DNA of 64,000 nt from Amorphophallus konjac (Eukaryota > Streptophyta > Magnoliopsida > Alismatales > Araceae): NCBI GenBank assembly GCA_022559845.1, contig CM040121.1, positions 511,232,566 to 511,296,565 of the forward strand. Reading direction: 5' to 3'. Of this stretch, positions 32,990-43,743 are shown piece by piece. Both the position numbers and the translations under genes were made by a program. Within the stretch, counting starts at the first letter, position 1; every line of letters starts with the position of its first letter. The notes beneath the pieces are model-generated. The model was not told the DNA's origin and made no database searches. It saw only the letters and a list, made by a program, of their open reading frames with translations.

Positions 32990-34520
32990 GGGCTTTGACA
33001 TGCCCATTTGTTACGGATCTCGTCTCGGCTCTCTGTGGACGGGTATCCTATATATCCCTTCACATATTCTGAGATAAGGGGAGATGCTGTCGGAATTAAT
33101 CCAGAAAGTTATTTTTTAATTTTATTTTCCGATCATCCCATTGAGTCACAGGGATCCGCTACTTCCTATAGCGCGTTCTCCACTGACTTCGTAGAGGGGA
33201 AAAGAGAATAAATCGCCTCAATGATGAATGATGACCCTTGTGGTTCCCGGGCTTTGATATGCCCATTTGTTATGGACCCCGTCTCGGCTCTCCGTGGACT
33301 GCTATCCTATATATCCCTTGGCACATCCCGAGATAACGGGAGATGCCGCCGGAATTCATTCAAGAGGCTACTATATTATACCGTATTTTTCGAATTACCC
33401 CTTTGGGTCACGGAGGTCCGCCGATTCCTATGGCATGTTCTTCGATGGCTTCATCAGGGAAATAATGAATAAATCGCTTTAACAGCGGACAGTGTCCCAT
33501 TGCTCTCGCCCTTGTGGCCCTCAGGCTTCGATATGCCCATGGATTATGGACCCCGTCTCGGCTCTCTGTGGATGGGTATCCTATATGTCTCTTGGCATGT
33601 CCCGAGACAAGGGGAGATGCTGCCAGAATTAAACGGGGAGGCTGTGTTATCCCATGCCTTCACGGGTGTTCCAATCATCCTACAGAATCATGAGGCTTCG
33701 TTACACATTATAACGTGAGCTCCGATGATCCCGCCAGGGAAATAGAACATTGACTGCCTTAAAGGTGAATAGTGCCCCGATCCTTTCAGACCCTTCGGCC
33801 CATAGTTGTGCCGACTTCCCTTAAAGCCTTTGTGCACACCCTGTGGTACCATAACGGGTCAAAAGTAATCAGCAAAGCATTCACCACCCACTATTGGGTC
33901 CGGACTATCATTTTGATATGGCTGTCTGTCTTTATGGAGTCTGTCTCAGCCTTCTGTGGATGGGTCTCTTATACTTTCTCCCCAACATATTCTGGGGCAG
34001 GGGGAGATGCTGCCAAAATTCTCTTGGAAACCAGAGTTTCGCTCCCTACTCCGCATCGGGTTTTCCTCGGCTTTCCGCTCGATTTTCACCTCTTGTGGGG
34101 GAAATGGCCTCAGAGCTACTCATGCTAAATTATGAGGGCAAGGTACCCTGTAAAGAGAATAAACGAATGAACAAGTGTCGATTCCCGGTATACATTGTCC
34201 CGGTGACCTACGAAATCGTCGGAGCATAGTCATGCTGGTTTCTATGAACTTATATGCATGTGCTGCAATAACAAAGATAGTTCAACAAATAAAACTGGCA
34301 AGCATTGATTGATGACCTCCAAGGTGATTGGGATTTCTTAGAGAGCCAGCCCTCGGGCTCCCCCACCTATCATGAGGTACGGGATAGCCGTCTAGGCATG
34401 ACCGTCTTTCGGAACCATCCCGACTCTTCATGGATGAGTCTCTTATAACCTCCCCGACACTCTTCGGGATAGGGGAGGTGCTGCCAAAATTTTCTTTGAG
34501 TTTATTGAATAAACATGTGA
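32990..34520 (+). repeat. Tandem repeat of about 265 bp in the LTR of element T
   Basis: Units begin near 32990, 33249 and 33523, with two more diverged ones near 33895 and 34370. Each has GATATGCCC, then GACCCCGTCTCGGCTCTC, TCCTATAT, GGGGAGATGCTGCC and later a GGGTCAC...GATGGCTTCAT block. Another partial unit lies left of element M at 19000-19221. Short ORFs across it are chance. Confidence 0.85.
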
Positions 34521-34805
34521 ATAAATGACTGAGTAAAGTAATAAATAATTAGATAACGTCAAAAGCCAAATTCTACCCCTTATTCCTCCAATAAAAGAAT
34601 AAACCGCTATACGCTCCGTACTCACTTGTATGAACCCATGCATGAGCATCCCCACTTGCTCGGCTCTCCGGTATATCAAATGGTGGCTAGTCGAAAGTCG
34701 AGCGCACAATAAAACTTTGTCACAAAAGTGACTGGCACGCCCTGCGTTAATAATAAATAAACATAAACAAAATAAAACACAGAGATTTTTTCTCATCGTT
34801 CCACA
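34521..34805 (+). mobile_element. 3' end of the T LTR
   Basis: This AT-rich stretch contains repeated AATAAA and ends ...TTCCACA just before the primer-binding site. A TGGCACGCCC copy at 34733-34742 looks like a second, partial primer-binding motif. The match to 4150-4240 links T with the Gypsy at 4319-8118. Confidence 0.6.
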
Positions 34806-34809
34806 AAGC

Positions 34810-34827
34810 TGGCACACCCGGTGGGAC
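34810..34827 (+). promoter_or_regulatory. Primer-binding site of element T
   Basis: TGGCACACCCGGTGGGAC begins with TGG, as required to pair with a tRNA CCA end, and has the form commonly seen in Tat/Ogre-group elements. It separates the LTR from the first ORF. Confidence 0.75.
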
Positions 34828-34851
34828 TGAGTTTCCCTTCATCTCTTCGCC

Positions 34852-36189
34852 ATGGTAGAAGGCCTCGGGGCCTTCCCCCCAAAAAAATATTGATTGTTTG
34901 CTCATGTTGTTTTGAAGGAAACAATGGTCTGCAGACTTGCTGGACTCACCTTCGGCCCTCAAGTGGTCGCTGCTCACGCAGAACATGGGTACCTAGCGGT
35001 GCCCACCATGTTAGGAACTCTGCCACCAGTGGTAGGTTTCCCCAATTTCCTTGGAGTCACCTTCGTCGGCCTGCTGAGGATCGAGGAAGAGAAAGCTGAT
35101 AAGATTGTTGCGGCCCAGGCCGTAGCCCCTATAAAGGTGAACTGTACCTGGAAGGCCACTCTATCTCACCGCACTATTACATGCTTTGTCCACCATGTGG
35201 ACTATCGTGCCACCCCCGTCAGTGACAAGGCATCCGGGGGGAAGAATAAGAATCAAACAAGAAGAGTCTATGCTGCTCCCAAGGGCCGACTCTCAGTCTC
35301 CGAAAAATCCATGATGGTGGGTGATGTCCGGGTCTACTTCAATGGCCGCAACGTCGAAGTCATGCCGGATCAGGTCATCCCGACCGTGCCCACCCATAAT
35401 GCCTTCCAAGTATTAGCAAGTCGGAAGGCAAACTTTGATGATAACAAGCAAGGGAAGCCAACCCCGAATCTACCAAAGCTCAGGCAAGTTTGGGTTCCCA
35501 AAAAGATCCGGGGCCCTATGCCAGCCTTGCAGAACTCCCATAATTCTACTGATGCCCCAAGGAATGGGGGCAACAAAGTTATGCATGTGAAAGAGGTCGT
35601 AGCAACAACTCCTCCAGCCACTATCATGGCATGTGCAAGGGAGACCTATACCTCCAAATATTCAAGGAATTCCAATCAAGCTGCTAAACTATCACGGCTT
35701 TCATATATGCCGTCTGTCCGAGTCCAAGTGCTATATCCTGCCATTTCTCCAAAGTGCAGTCAGGAAGGCATGACAAAGATGGTCCGGAAATATTTCCATA
35801 ATCTCGAGAACCCCTCCCTGGGTCAGCAAAGGCCACTTCATGTCATCAGGGCCAAAGAAGAAGGAAAAAACAAAATGTCACCCATCGGTGCAGATGAAGA
35901 TGAGAAGCGTGCTGGGGCCAGAAACTTTGAAATGCCCCCGCAACATGAAAGAATTGAAAGAATTGCAATATTTGGAAGGCTGACCTCTCCCGGTCAGGCC
36001 CGAAGGGGGGTTAGAAAGCACAAAAAAGGAATGCAAATCCTCACCTGCAACATGACAGGGGTAATGAATGTACCCGACACCTTGCCAAATGAACAAGAAG
36101 AGCCAGTCGGGAATGCTAGAAAGGAATATCCGGTGACAAGACGGGGCAAAACTGAGGCTAAACCATTGCAAGTTGTTAAAAGCAAATAG
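34852..36189 (+). pseudogene. ORF upstream of gag in a Tat/Ogre-like element T
   Basis: An ATG at 34852 (GCCATGGTA) begins a frame that stops after 13 codons; the same frame is then open for about 431 codons to 36189. The product has a Gly/Val-rich start (AGLTFGPQVVAAHAEHGYL), a basic middle and a very basic tail (RRGVRKHKKGM). I recognise no domain. Ogre elements carry an extra ORF of unknown role before gag, and position and size fit that. One early stop makes this copy defective. Confidence 0.5.
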
Positions 36190-36384
36190 GCTATTAACGA
36201 AGATTTTACTACTATCACCGTCGAAATAGTGGCATCAGAAGAAGAAAGAACATCCCCGCCTCTTCCAATTGAAGGTGCCTCAAGTGACATGCTTGAGGGC
36301 ATTATCAATGAAACAGCTATGGACCTTGCTGTCCTAATGACACTGTAAAGATACCGGCAGGAGATAAAACTGCGGAAGAAGCAA

Positions 36385-37760
36385 TTGAATAAAAAAGCTG
36401 AACATACTATGGCATCTGAGCAACTAGGGGCACAAGCTGAATGGTCACAGGAAGGCTCCGACCCTACAGACACTTCCTCACCGATTATTCTACAACTTAC
36501 AAACTATAACTGGGCTGCTCCCCAGCATCATTCCCGGCGATTCCTGCCGGCACGGCCAATGCTTCCCCAAATGCAGCAGCAAGCTCTACTGTCAGGGCCT
36601 CTGCTACCCCATGCTACGGCTCTGGTTACATCATTGATGCAGCCCGCCCACCTCTGTCTTCAACCAGTAGAGCCAGCTATGGTGAACAAGTTGATGGTGC
36701 AGTAAATGATCAAGGCAAGACTAGCAAAGAAGGGCGGCGATGATTATCCCCCCCTCAACATATATGAAGTGCTATATCTAGCCTATCATGTTGCTAAAAG
36801 ACTACCGCATGGCGTCAATAAACCACCAAAATTTGACAAGTTCAACGGGCAAGGCTCCCCGAAGGAACACATCGCACACTATATAACAGTCATGGGCGAC
36901 TTGACGGCAGACGAGTCGTACCTACTGAAGTTCTTTGGGTCTTCGCTGATAGGACCTGCCTTTGAATGGTATTTTAACCTGCCGGCCGGGTCGATTTACA
37001 ATTGGCCAGATATGCATAAAAAATTCAATGAAAGATTTCACGTCACCGAGGTAGAGGTGACCGTGGCTGAGCTATATGCGACCCAGCAAGGAAATGATGA
37101 ACCAGTGGCGGAATATATCAAGAGATGGAGGGATCTCAGCATGAAATGCCGACGGCCTCTGCACCTAGAAGATGCAATACGAATATGCAAACAAAATTTA
37201 AGAAAAGAAATCCTAGAGAAAGTAATCAGAATAGAAATCAGGTCTTTTAACCGCTTAAATGATATTGCCACAAAGGTCGAAAACTTCTTCGCAAGGTATC
37301 CTTCCACCTCTGCCGACTCAAGTCATCAAGCCAGGCAGGCTAATAAACGGTCGATACTGAAAGCGGTCCTTGTTATTAGCCTCAAGTCGAAGAGGCACAA
37401 AGGGGTACACAACCCTTCTCTCAATGAGCCTGCTGGATGTCAAGAAAGGCCTCCGCTGCAGAACAAAGCAAAGAAGCTCTATGCCTTCCCCAGAGACAGG
37501 ACTCGAGCATTATTCGAGTGGGCTATCAAATATAATAAAATCATTCTTCCAAAATAAAAGAGACACGATGATGTTAGGAGAAGAGATGAGCCTTGCTTCT
37601 GCCTTTATCATCAAATCCTGGGACATCCTATTGAAGATTGCCAAATATTCACGGACATTGTCCAAGGCTTAATCAAAAGAGGGGAGCTGCAAATGGGGGA
37701 GCAAAGACTCGACCCTCCATGCCCTCATGAAGTGTCTGCTCCGGGGGCATCAGTCAACAT
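36385..37760 (+). pseudogene. Gag of element T, first copy
   Basis: Same frame as the upstream ORF, after stops at 36187, 36346 and 36703. It reads PPKFDKFNGQGSPKEHIAHY, FFGSSLIGPAFEWYFNLP, EYIKRWRDLSMKCRRP and EIRSFNRLNDIATKVENFFA, a typical Retrotrans_gag capsid domain of the Tat group. After a stop at 37555 comes CLYHQILGHPIEDC (about 37600-37642), a CCHC-like knuckle in the Tat style. No protease or RT follows. Capsid assembly and RNA packaging would be the role. Confidence 0.85.
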
Positions 37761-38865
37761 GATATCCATATGTCGACAGCTGCCTGAAGAAGTGCCAGAG
37801 ACTTGCAGCCAACGCACCTATGAAGACTGTATCCTGAAGCACGAAAGGGAGCAATAGAATTGGCAAGAATAACCGATGGAGAAAAGAGCAAGACTTGCTT
37901 CTCGCCTGGCACTGGAGACCCAAATTCCTGGCGCCATAGACCGGCCTACTATGCCTCTTGCAGTCTCTACCCACCTTCAAACAGCCTCTCCAGTGGCTAT
38001 CAAAAGTTTGACTAACAATAAAAAGAAGAAACAGACCACGTCATGGGTACATGAAGAAGCTAGCTCAGCCATGGAGCGGCCACAAGCTATCATAAGTGGG
38101 CCTGATAAGTATGAACAGCCCAAGAGCCCGCCTATGCAGCTCAAGAAGCATGCCCCTCAAAGACGCAATGAGTCCTACCGGCTAACAAAAAGAACTAATG
38201 AAAAGGCGAGGGTGTACAATGCACCGAGTAACCCACTATGGGGGCAGATGCCAGCCATAAGGGAGAAGGAAAAGAAGAATACAAAGGTTTAAATAAGATA
38301 TGTTGCTCTCTCCTGCAACCTGATGTCAACCTCGTCCGACATGACTTAATCTGCTGATGAAGAAGATGAAGAAATTTACTTTATGCCAAAGGGAGTAGCT
38401 AAGGCTAAAGCTTCTGCCTCCCACCCTGCTACTGGGTCCAGGAGAACATCAAGACCATACCTGTCGACCAGCAAGAAGGCACTATACCACATTCCTCCTC
38501 CACACAAAGTCATAAAACCAAGGGAGGTCGTCCCGAAGAAGCTGGGTGCATCCGGCCATAATGATAGTATACCACCCATCTCATACAAACCAGAGGTGAA
38601 AGACAGTGCTATCAGTCCCTCCCGACAAAACCCTGCCATGATGGCGCTACTACACCAGAAACAACAAGAGATTGAAATGTTGCAAAGGCGGCTAAATGAA
38701 ATGAATATAAGTCCATCCATGCCACAATTGGCAGGTCATCTACATGAGGCAACACAAGGTAGTGCTAGCTCACCTGAAGCCTCAACACGACCAGCCATAC
38801 CCCGAATAGTACATGATTAGATAGGGGGCATTCTCCCCCAACCATTCCAATACACAGTTCCCTGG
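37761..38865 (+). pseudogene. Linker between the two gag copies of T
   Basis: Mostly one frame with stops (37857, 38290, about 38341, 38818). Composition is Pro/Lys/Ser-rich (KHAPQRRNESYRL, STSKKALYHIPPPHK), with a short coiled-coil candidate, QKQQEIEMLQRRLNEM (about 38655-38705). It resembles the variable region N-terminal to capsid. I see no enzyme motif. Confidence 0.5.
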
Positions 38866-39770
38866 GTGAGTCAGGGGGCAACTAAAACATCTCCGACAAT
38901 GGTGCCAATGAGGCCGCATATGCAGCTGGTTGCCCTACACCCGCGTCTAGCAGATCCGACAGCAATGGACAAGCTAAGGCTGGAACAGATAATGAATGTG
39001 AAGGCGGCTGAAGAGGAAGTCACCGAGGCCGAATTGCAAGCAGCAAAACAAAAATATAATGAGTCCGCCATGGACTACATAGGAAGGTGGAGAAATCTCT
39101 GTGAAAGGTGTCGGTATCCGCCTAGCTACGGGGACTCTGTTCAAATCTACAAAGAGAATTTGAGAACGGAAATTCTACGATGGGTCATCAACATTGAAGT
39201 TACAACCTTTGAACAACTAAGTAGCCTCGCAGCGGATGCCGAAGTAGTTCTTGCAAGGCTTTGCCCAGCTTCCACAACCTCGAGCCAAAAGAACAAACTA
39301 ACCAGCAAAGACCTGTCACAAGAAGAAATTTGCACCCCAAATTTTGAAGCCTTCGAGCACTAGAAGAAGAAAATGAAAGAGGCAGCTAGTCTTTCTTCCA
39401 CCGAGCCAGCAAAACAAGGGTCCTCATTAAGGGGCAAAATGATGAAACCGTACTCCTTTCCGAAGGATAAGACTCAAGCTCTCTTTAAGTGGGCCCGTGA
39501 ATGCAGCAGAGTTGTGCTCTCGGAGCCAAGAAGCCAAGCGATGTTGAAAGAAAAGATAATCCACGTGTCTGTCATTATCACCAAGCAACATGGCATCCCA
39601 TTGAGGATTGCTACGTGTTCAAGGACATTATTGAACGGCTGATCAAGAAAGATGAACAGCAGATGGGCGAGTATAAGGTAGACCCACCGCGCCCTCATCA
39701 AATGCCCGCCTTGAAGAGGGCAGCCCAGCGCGATATCACTGCCTCAGTTGCCCCTCACAAATTTGGCTGA
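38866..39770 (+). pseudogene. Second, partial gag copy of element T
   Basis: EEEVTEAELQAAKQKYNESA, YIGRWRNLCERCRYP, IYKENLRTEILRWVINIEV and FEQLSSLAADAEVVLARL align with the first gag. After a stop at 39361 and a frameshift near 39550 comes CHYHQATWHPIEDC, matching the first knuckle. Equivalent points lie about 1.97 kb apart. The first half of the capsid is missing from this copy. It arose by internal duplication or recombination between related elements. Confidence 0.8.
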
Positions 39771-40473
39771 AGCCAACATCCAGCATGTTCGCATAGATTG
39801 AATGCGGATGCTTACCAACAAAAATAAAAATGGTGAATGACGTGAAATAAAAAAAAAAGTAAACGAAAGAAACATGGCATGTTCTGGGGGCAGGTACTAA
39901 AAGAAGAAGAAAAAATGAATAAAAAGGGGGGCGAATGAAATTTGCATATATGGACACAAGGCTCTGCCTGCTGAATCTGAGGTGCCATCTCAATTCACTC
40001 AGAAACGAAAGAGGCCTTGATGGCCGCATCTGTTGAGGGAATGATCACTCCCCTCGTATTCTGGTCCGTGCCGAATAAAAATTACCATTGTGAGATTGGC
40101 ATAATGGAGCGAACCACTCATCCCCTCTCTGAGGAGGTGAGCACTCTCCTATGCACCCGCCTTGGTCTATTTAAGGAAAAGAATGGATGAAGGGTGATAG
40201 CCCCGAACTGTACTTCACTGTCAGCGCCATCCGAGTTGGCAGTTCCAAAAAAAAGAAGAATAAGAAAAAAAGAAAAAAAAGATAAGATGAAGAAAAAGAA
40301 GAACGAATGCAAAAAAAATAAGAAAAAAAAGAGGAAGAAAGAAAAGGAAATGATGAATGCAATTCTGCATGGCAGTTCAGTGTTGGTACTATTCATGTCA
40401 AGATACTCAAAATGTACACATGCTTCGCAGCAGCAAAGGCTCTCAACAAGGCTGTCAAAGGCAGGATGGAACA
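39771..40473 (+). other. T internal region after gag, A-rich, non-coding
   Basis: No pol coding sequence. An A/G-rich run at 40240-40350 makes the lysine-rich open frame there, which I take as low-complexity. The region runs directly into the Sirevirus solo LTR at 40479 and continues at 50190. Confidence 0.55.
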
Positions 40474-40478
40474 GGGGG
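40474..40478. repeat. Target-site duplication GGGGG, left of the Sirevirus solo LTR
   Basis: GGGGG occurs here and at 50190-50194, flanking the minus-strand solo LTR. Low complexity lowers its weight, but position and length (5 bp) fit. Confidence 0.65.
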
Positions 40479-41228
40479 TTTTAGGGTGCTAGGCCCAGAT
40501 ACAGAGGGGGGGTCAATGTATCCCTCTAAAGATAAAGCACAAATTAAAACTCTAAAGCCCAGATATGCGGAATAAAAACTAATGAGCTTTCCAAGATGAG
40601 ATGATAATTCAACAATTGATCAAACAGTTGGACTGCAACAATGCAGCCACCTGATCACACCAGAAACGCAGGCAGAGCTAAACAAACCAAACACACTTAG
40701 CAGAATATAATGCTCAAACTTTACTCCCAAGATAACACGATTAACCAAGCATGCACAACCTGTGAATGGGAGGTAGAAGGCAAGGAACAAACGCACAAAG
40801 CACAACCACTGCACAGTAGATTTTTAGGTGGTTCGGTCACCAAGACCTACATCTACCCCTCACTCCCAACCGGAGTGAGGCTTCACTAGCCAATGCTAGA
40901 AACCTGCAGACTCAGTCTGCGACAGAGTGCCTCCCTTCCTCTAACCAGAGGGAACCCACAAGTGACAACCTGTCACTTGCAACCCGGAGATCAGATCTCC
41001 CTTCTCCTGAACCAACAGGAGGAACCCGACCTCAGTCCAGAGGATCGGAAGAACAATAGCAACCAGAGTATCAAAAGAAAAAATAAGAAAACCCAAAAAG
41101 CACAGCAACACAAGCTGTAAATGAAAGAACGTCAGATGTGGCTCCCATGGAGCTGACTGGCCTGGATTTGATCCACGGTCCGGTAGACAGATCTTCAGTA
41201 GCTTCTTCCTTCTTCTCCACGAACTCTC

Positions 41229-43307
41229 TGATGCGGGACGAGACACGGACACGACAAGCTCGTGACTGCCCCTTAATGAGGGAAGCGTCGGACGTGCGCG
41301 GTTGAGAAATCGGCAATGAGCTAGGGTGATCGGCTCTCTCGTGTGCCCGGATCGGGTCACGGGACGGTGTCGCACTCTCTCGCAGCAGCGGTAATGAATA
41401 GACAAAGCGAGCTAGATATCCCTACACATGCTCTCTAGCAGCGGCATAAACAAGTATATATGAAAATAAGCAAATGCCGAGTGTAGGGAGCGAGAACGAT
41501 ACCTCCACGCGCTCGGCGTGGGGAAGACGGACCCGGCCGAAAACTCGTACTCCCGGGAAACTTAACACACAATAATTACAGCCATGGGAACATGCCCACT
41601 CCACGCAGGGAGGTAAAGGGCTATACAAATGGGCCTGGGAGGACCGAATTCGGGTTGACGGGCAGCTTCGTGTGTTGATTCGGCTACACGCGTGTTCACG
41701 ACCGTGGGGCCCACGTGCTGTCCGGAGGGGCCGTGTGGGACCCGGTGGTACCGCTGTAGTGGAGACACTTGGGGAAGCGCTCCCCGGGCTGGCGGCACGC
41801 TGGTTCGCCGGCCGGAGGCCAGGCGTCTCCGTTCGGCACCGGTCGGAAAAACCAATCGGAAATCTGCCGGTTCTATATTTCAACGCGCGCTCCGGCGAGA
41901 ACGGACGCTGCGATCAGCACCGGTGTCGGAATGCGACGAGATCAGAGCCGTTGGAGAGCTACTTCGAAGTACTGCAATCTAGTGGCCTTCAAAAAAATTC
42001 ACCATATTTTTACTTTGTGTTGGAGAATTTTATATGCTGCTATTGTACAGTAACCGAAGACTCAGATCTACAGAGAACTTTCCTGTTGATTGCCTTTGAC
42101 CGTGAAGTAGATGTCCGAATTTGAAGATGTGTTCTTCTGAAAGGTTGTAGGAAATCGAACAAGGAAAGCATGACTATTTTTGGATCTAGATTTGGAGGTG
42201 GTGGTGAATTTTTATGATTTTGGAAGTGGAGGGTGGTCAGATCTGGGATCTGACTAAAAACACTGTATCAGAGGAAGAACACGAATTTCTAAAAATAGAT
42301 AGAAGGCTGATAAAAAATTAAGAAAATTTGTGGAGGTAGGGGGTGATGGACAGAACTGCCAGTAAAATTGGTAGGGTTTGGACAAATCAAAAAGATGGTC
42401 GGAGGGGGAGAACTCAGAGGTTCTGTCACTGTAGATAGTAACCTGGCAGATCTGGGATGACAGGTTGGACGAAAATGTAAAAATACTAAACGATGGAATT
42501 GTGGCGTGAAAATTTACGTGGATCTTTGGATGCAAGGTCTGAACACACCATAAATAATTCAGATCAATCCAAGCTCGTGGCTGAGACAGACAATTCATGG
42601 AAGCTGCTGTGATTGGACGAAGATAGAACTGCAGAGGCGGCTCGATGGCGGCACGAACGGCGGCGGCGGCGGCACAGACGATCACCGGAGGTTGAGAGGG
42701 GATGATAGAATGTAGAATCACTCTAGAACTTGAGGTTGGAGGAGAGAAACCAGAGGGAGAGGGGCTGGGGCGCAAGAAGCTCCTTGGATTTCACAAAATT
42801 TTTTGATTTTTCATTGAATTTCACATGAAAATACAAACTTATATATGGTTTACATCAAATGCAATGTGGACCCTTGGATCTAGAGAAGGGGAATCAAGGG
42901 CTGGGATTAAGTGTGAATCACACACAAAAAATATAAACTAATCCTAGTGGAATGGGGCGCCCCCTTGACTATATGTAAGGTTGAATGGGTAGGTTGAATG
43001 GTAGGTGGCCTACCTTGGACAAAATGGGCCACTTGTCTACCCATGTGGCATATGACTAGTCCAACCTTTTAGATGTCCGCCTAGGATGGTTGACCAGCCC
43101 CACAAGATGACATGGACCAATGGGAAAGGGCTGAGGGCCCCCTTGCTGGTCCTACTGACAAATTACACAGAAACCCACACAATCTACGGGAGTGACGCAT
43201 TGGCCGATAAAGCCGTACAATTGCGCGTATACTTTCCCGTGGATATAAAAATAAACTAGATATAAATGTAATATGAAAAGGTACTGGCTCGGTGTCGATT
43301 CCCATCA
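41229..43307 (-). mobile_element. 3' LTR of element N
   Basis: 2079 bp. It differs from the other LTR by scattered substitutions, mostly C/T and G/A (8 in the first 225 or so bases by eye), and a few indels such as a CGG expansion near 42660. A minus-strand TATA (CATATATAC, about 41455-41463) lies 230 bases before the LTR end. Confidence 0.95.
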
Positions 43308-43743
43308 ACTCTCCCCGGGTGGGAGGAACTCGACCCCGTCGAGTAGGGGTAGGGATGCTCGAATACTCCGACGGATCCGTCACCGTTCCAAGTAACGCGG
43401 GTACGCTCCACTCCAAATGATCGTCACCTGCTCATTCCATATATACTCGATATACGCGACTGCTATGGGCTAAAGGTGGACACTCCGAGTGGGACACTCT
43501 CAAAAGGGAAGGAAGCAGCTCAAAGACTCACTAGGAATCATCGCTGAGTCCTTTTAGGTGACTGATCCGGGTATAGATGTAGAACTGATCCCATACTCAT
43601 CAAGTGAGTCCACTCGCCTCTTACTCATAAGAGAACGACAACGAGCTTGCACAAGACGCATGCAGACAAACAAACAACACACAAACAAAACAAACCACAC
43701 AAATAAGAAACCGACTCATGCATGACTCTAGACACACCTATTG

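Noticed and set aside
40240..40350. A-rich run as the tail of a retroposed gene or SINE
   Set aside because: No target duplication or body sequence next to it; it is mixed A/G low complexity inside element T.
41672..42124. Arg/Gly-rich plus-strand ORF repeated at 45875-46327
   Set aside because: It appears twice only because it lies in both LTRs of N. It is antisense to the LTR and has no domain.
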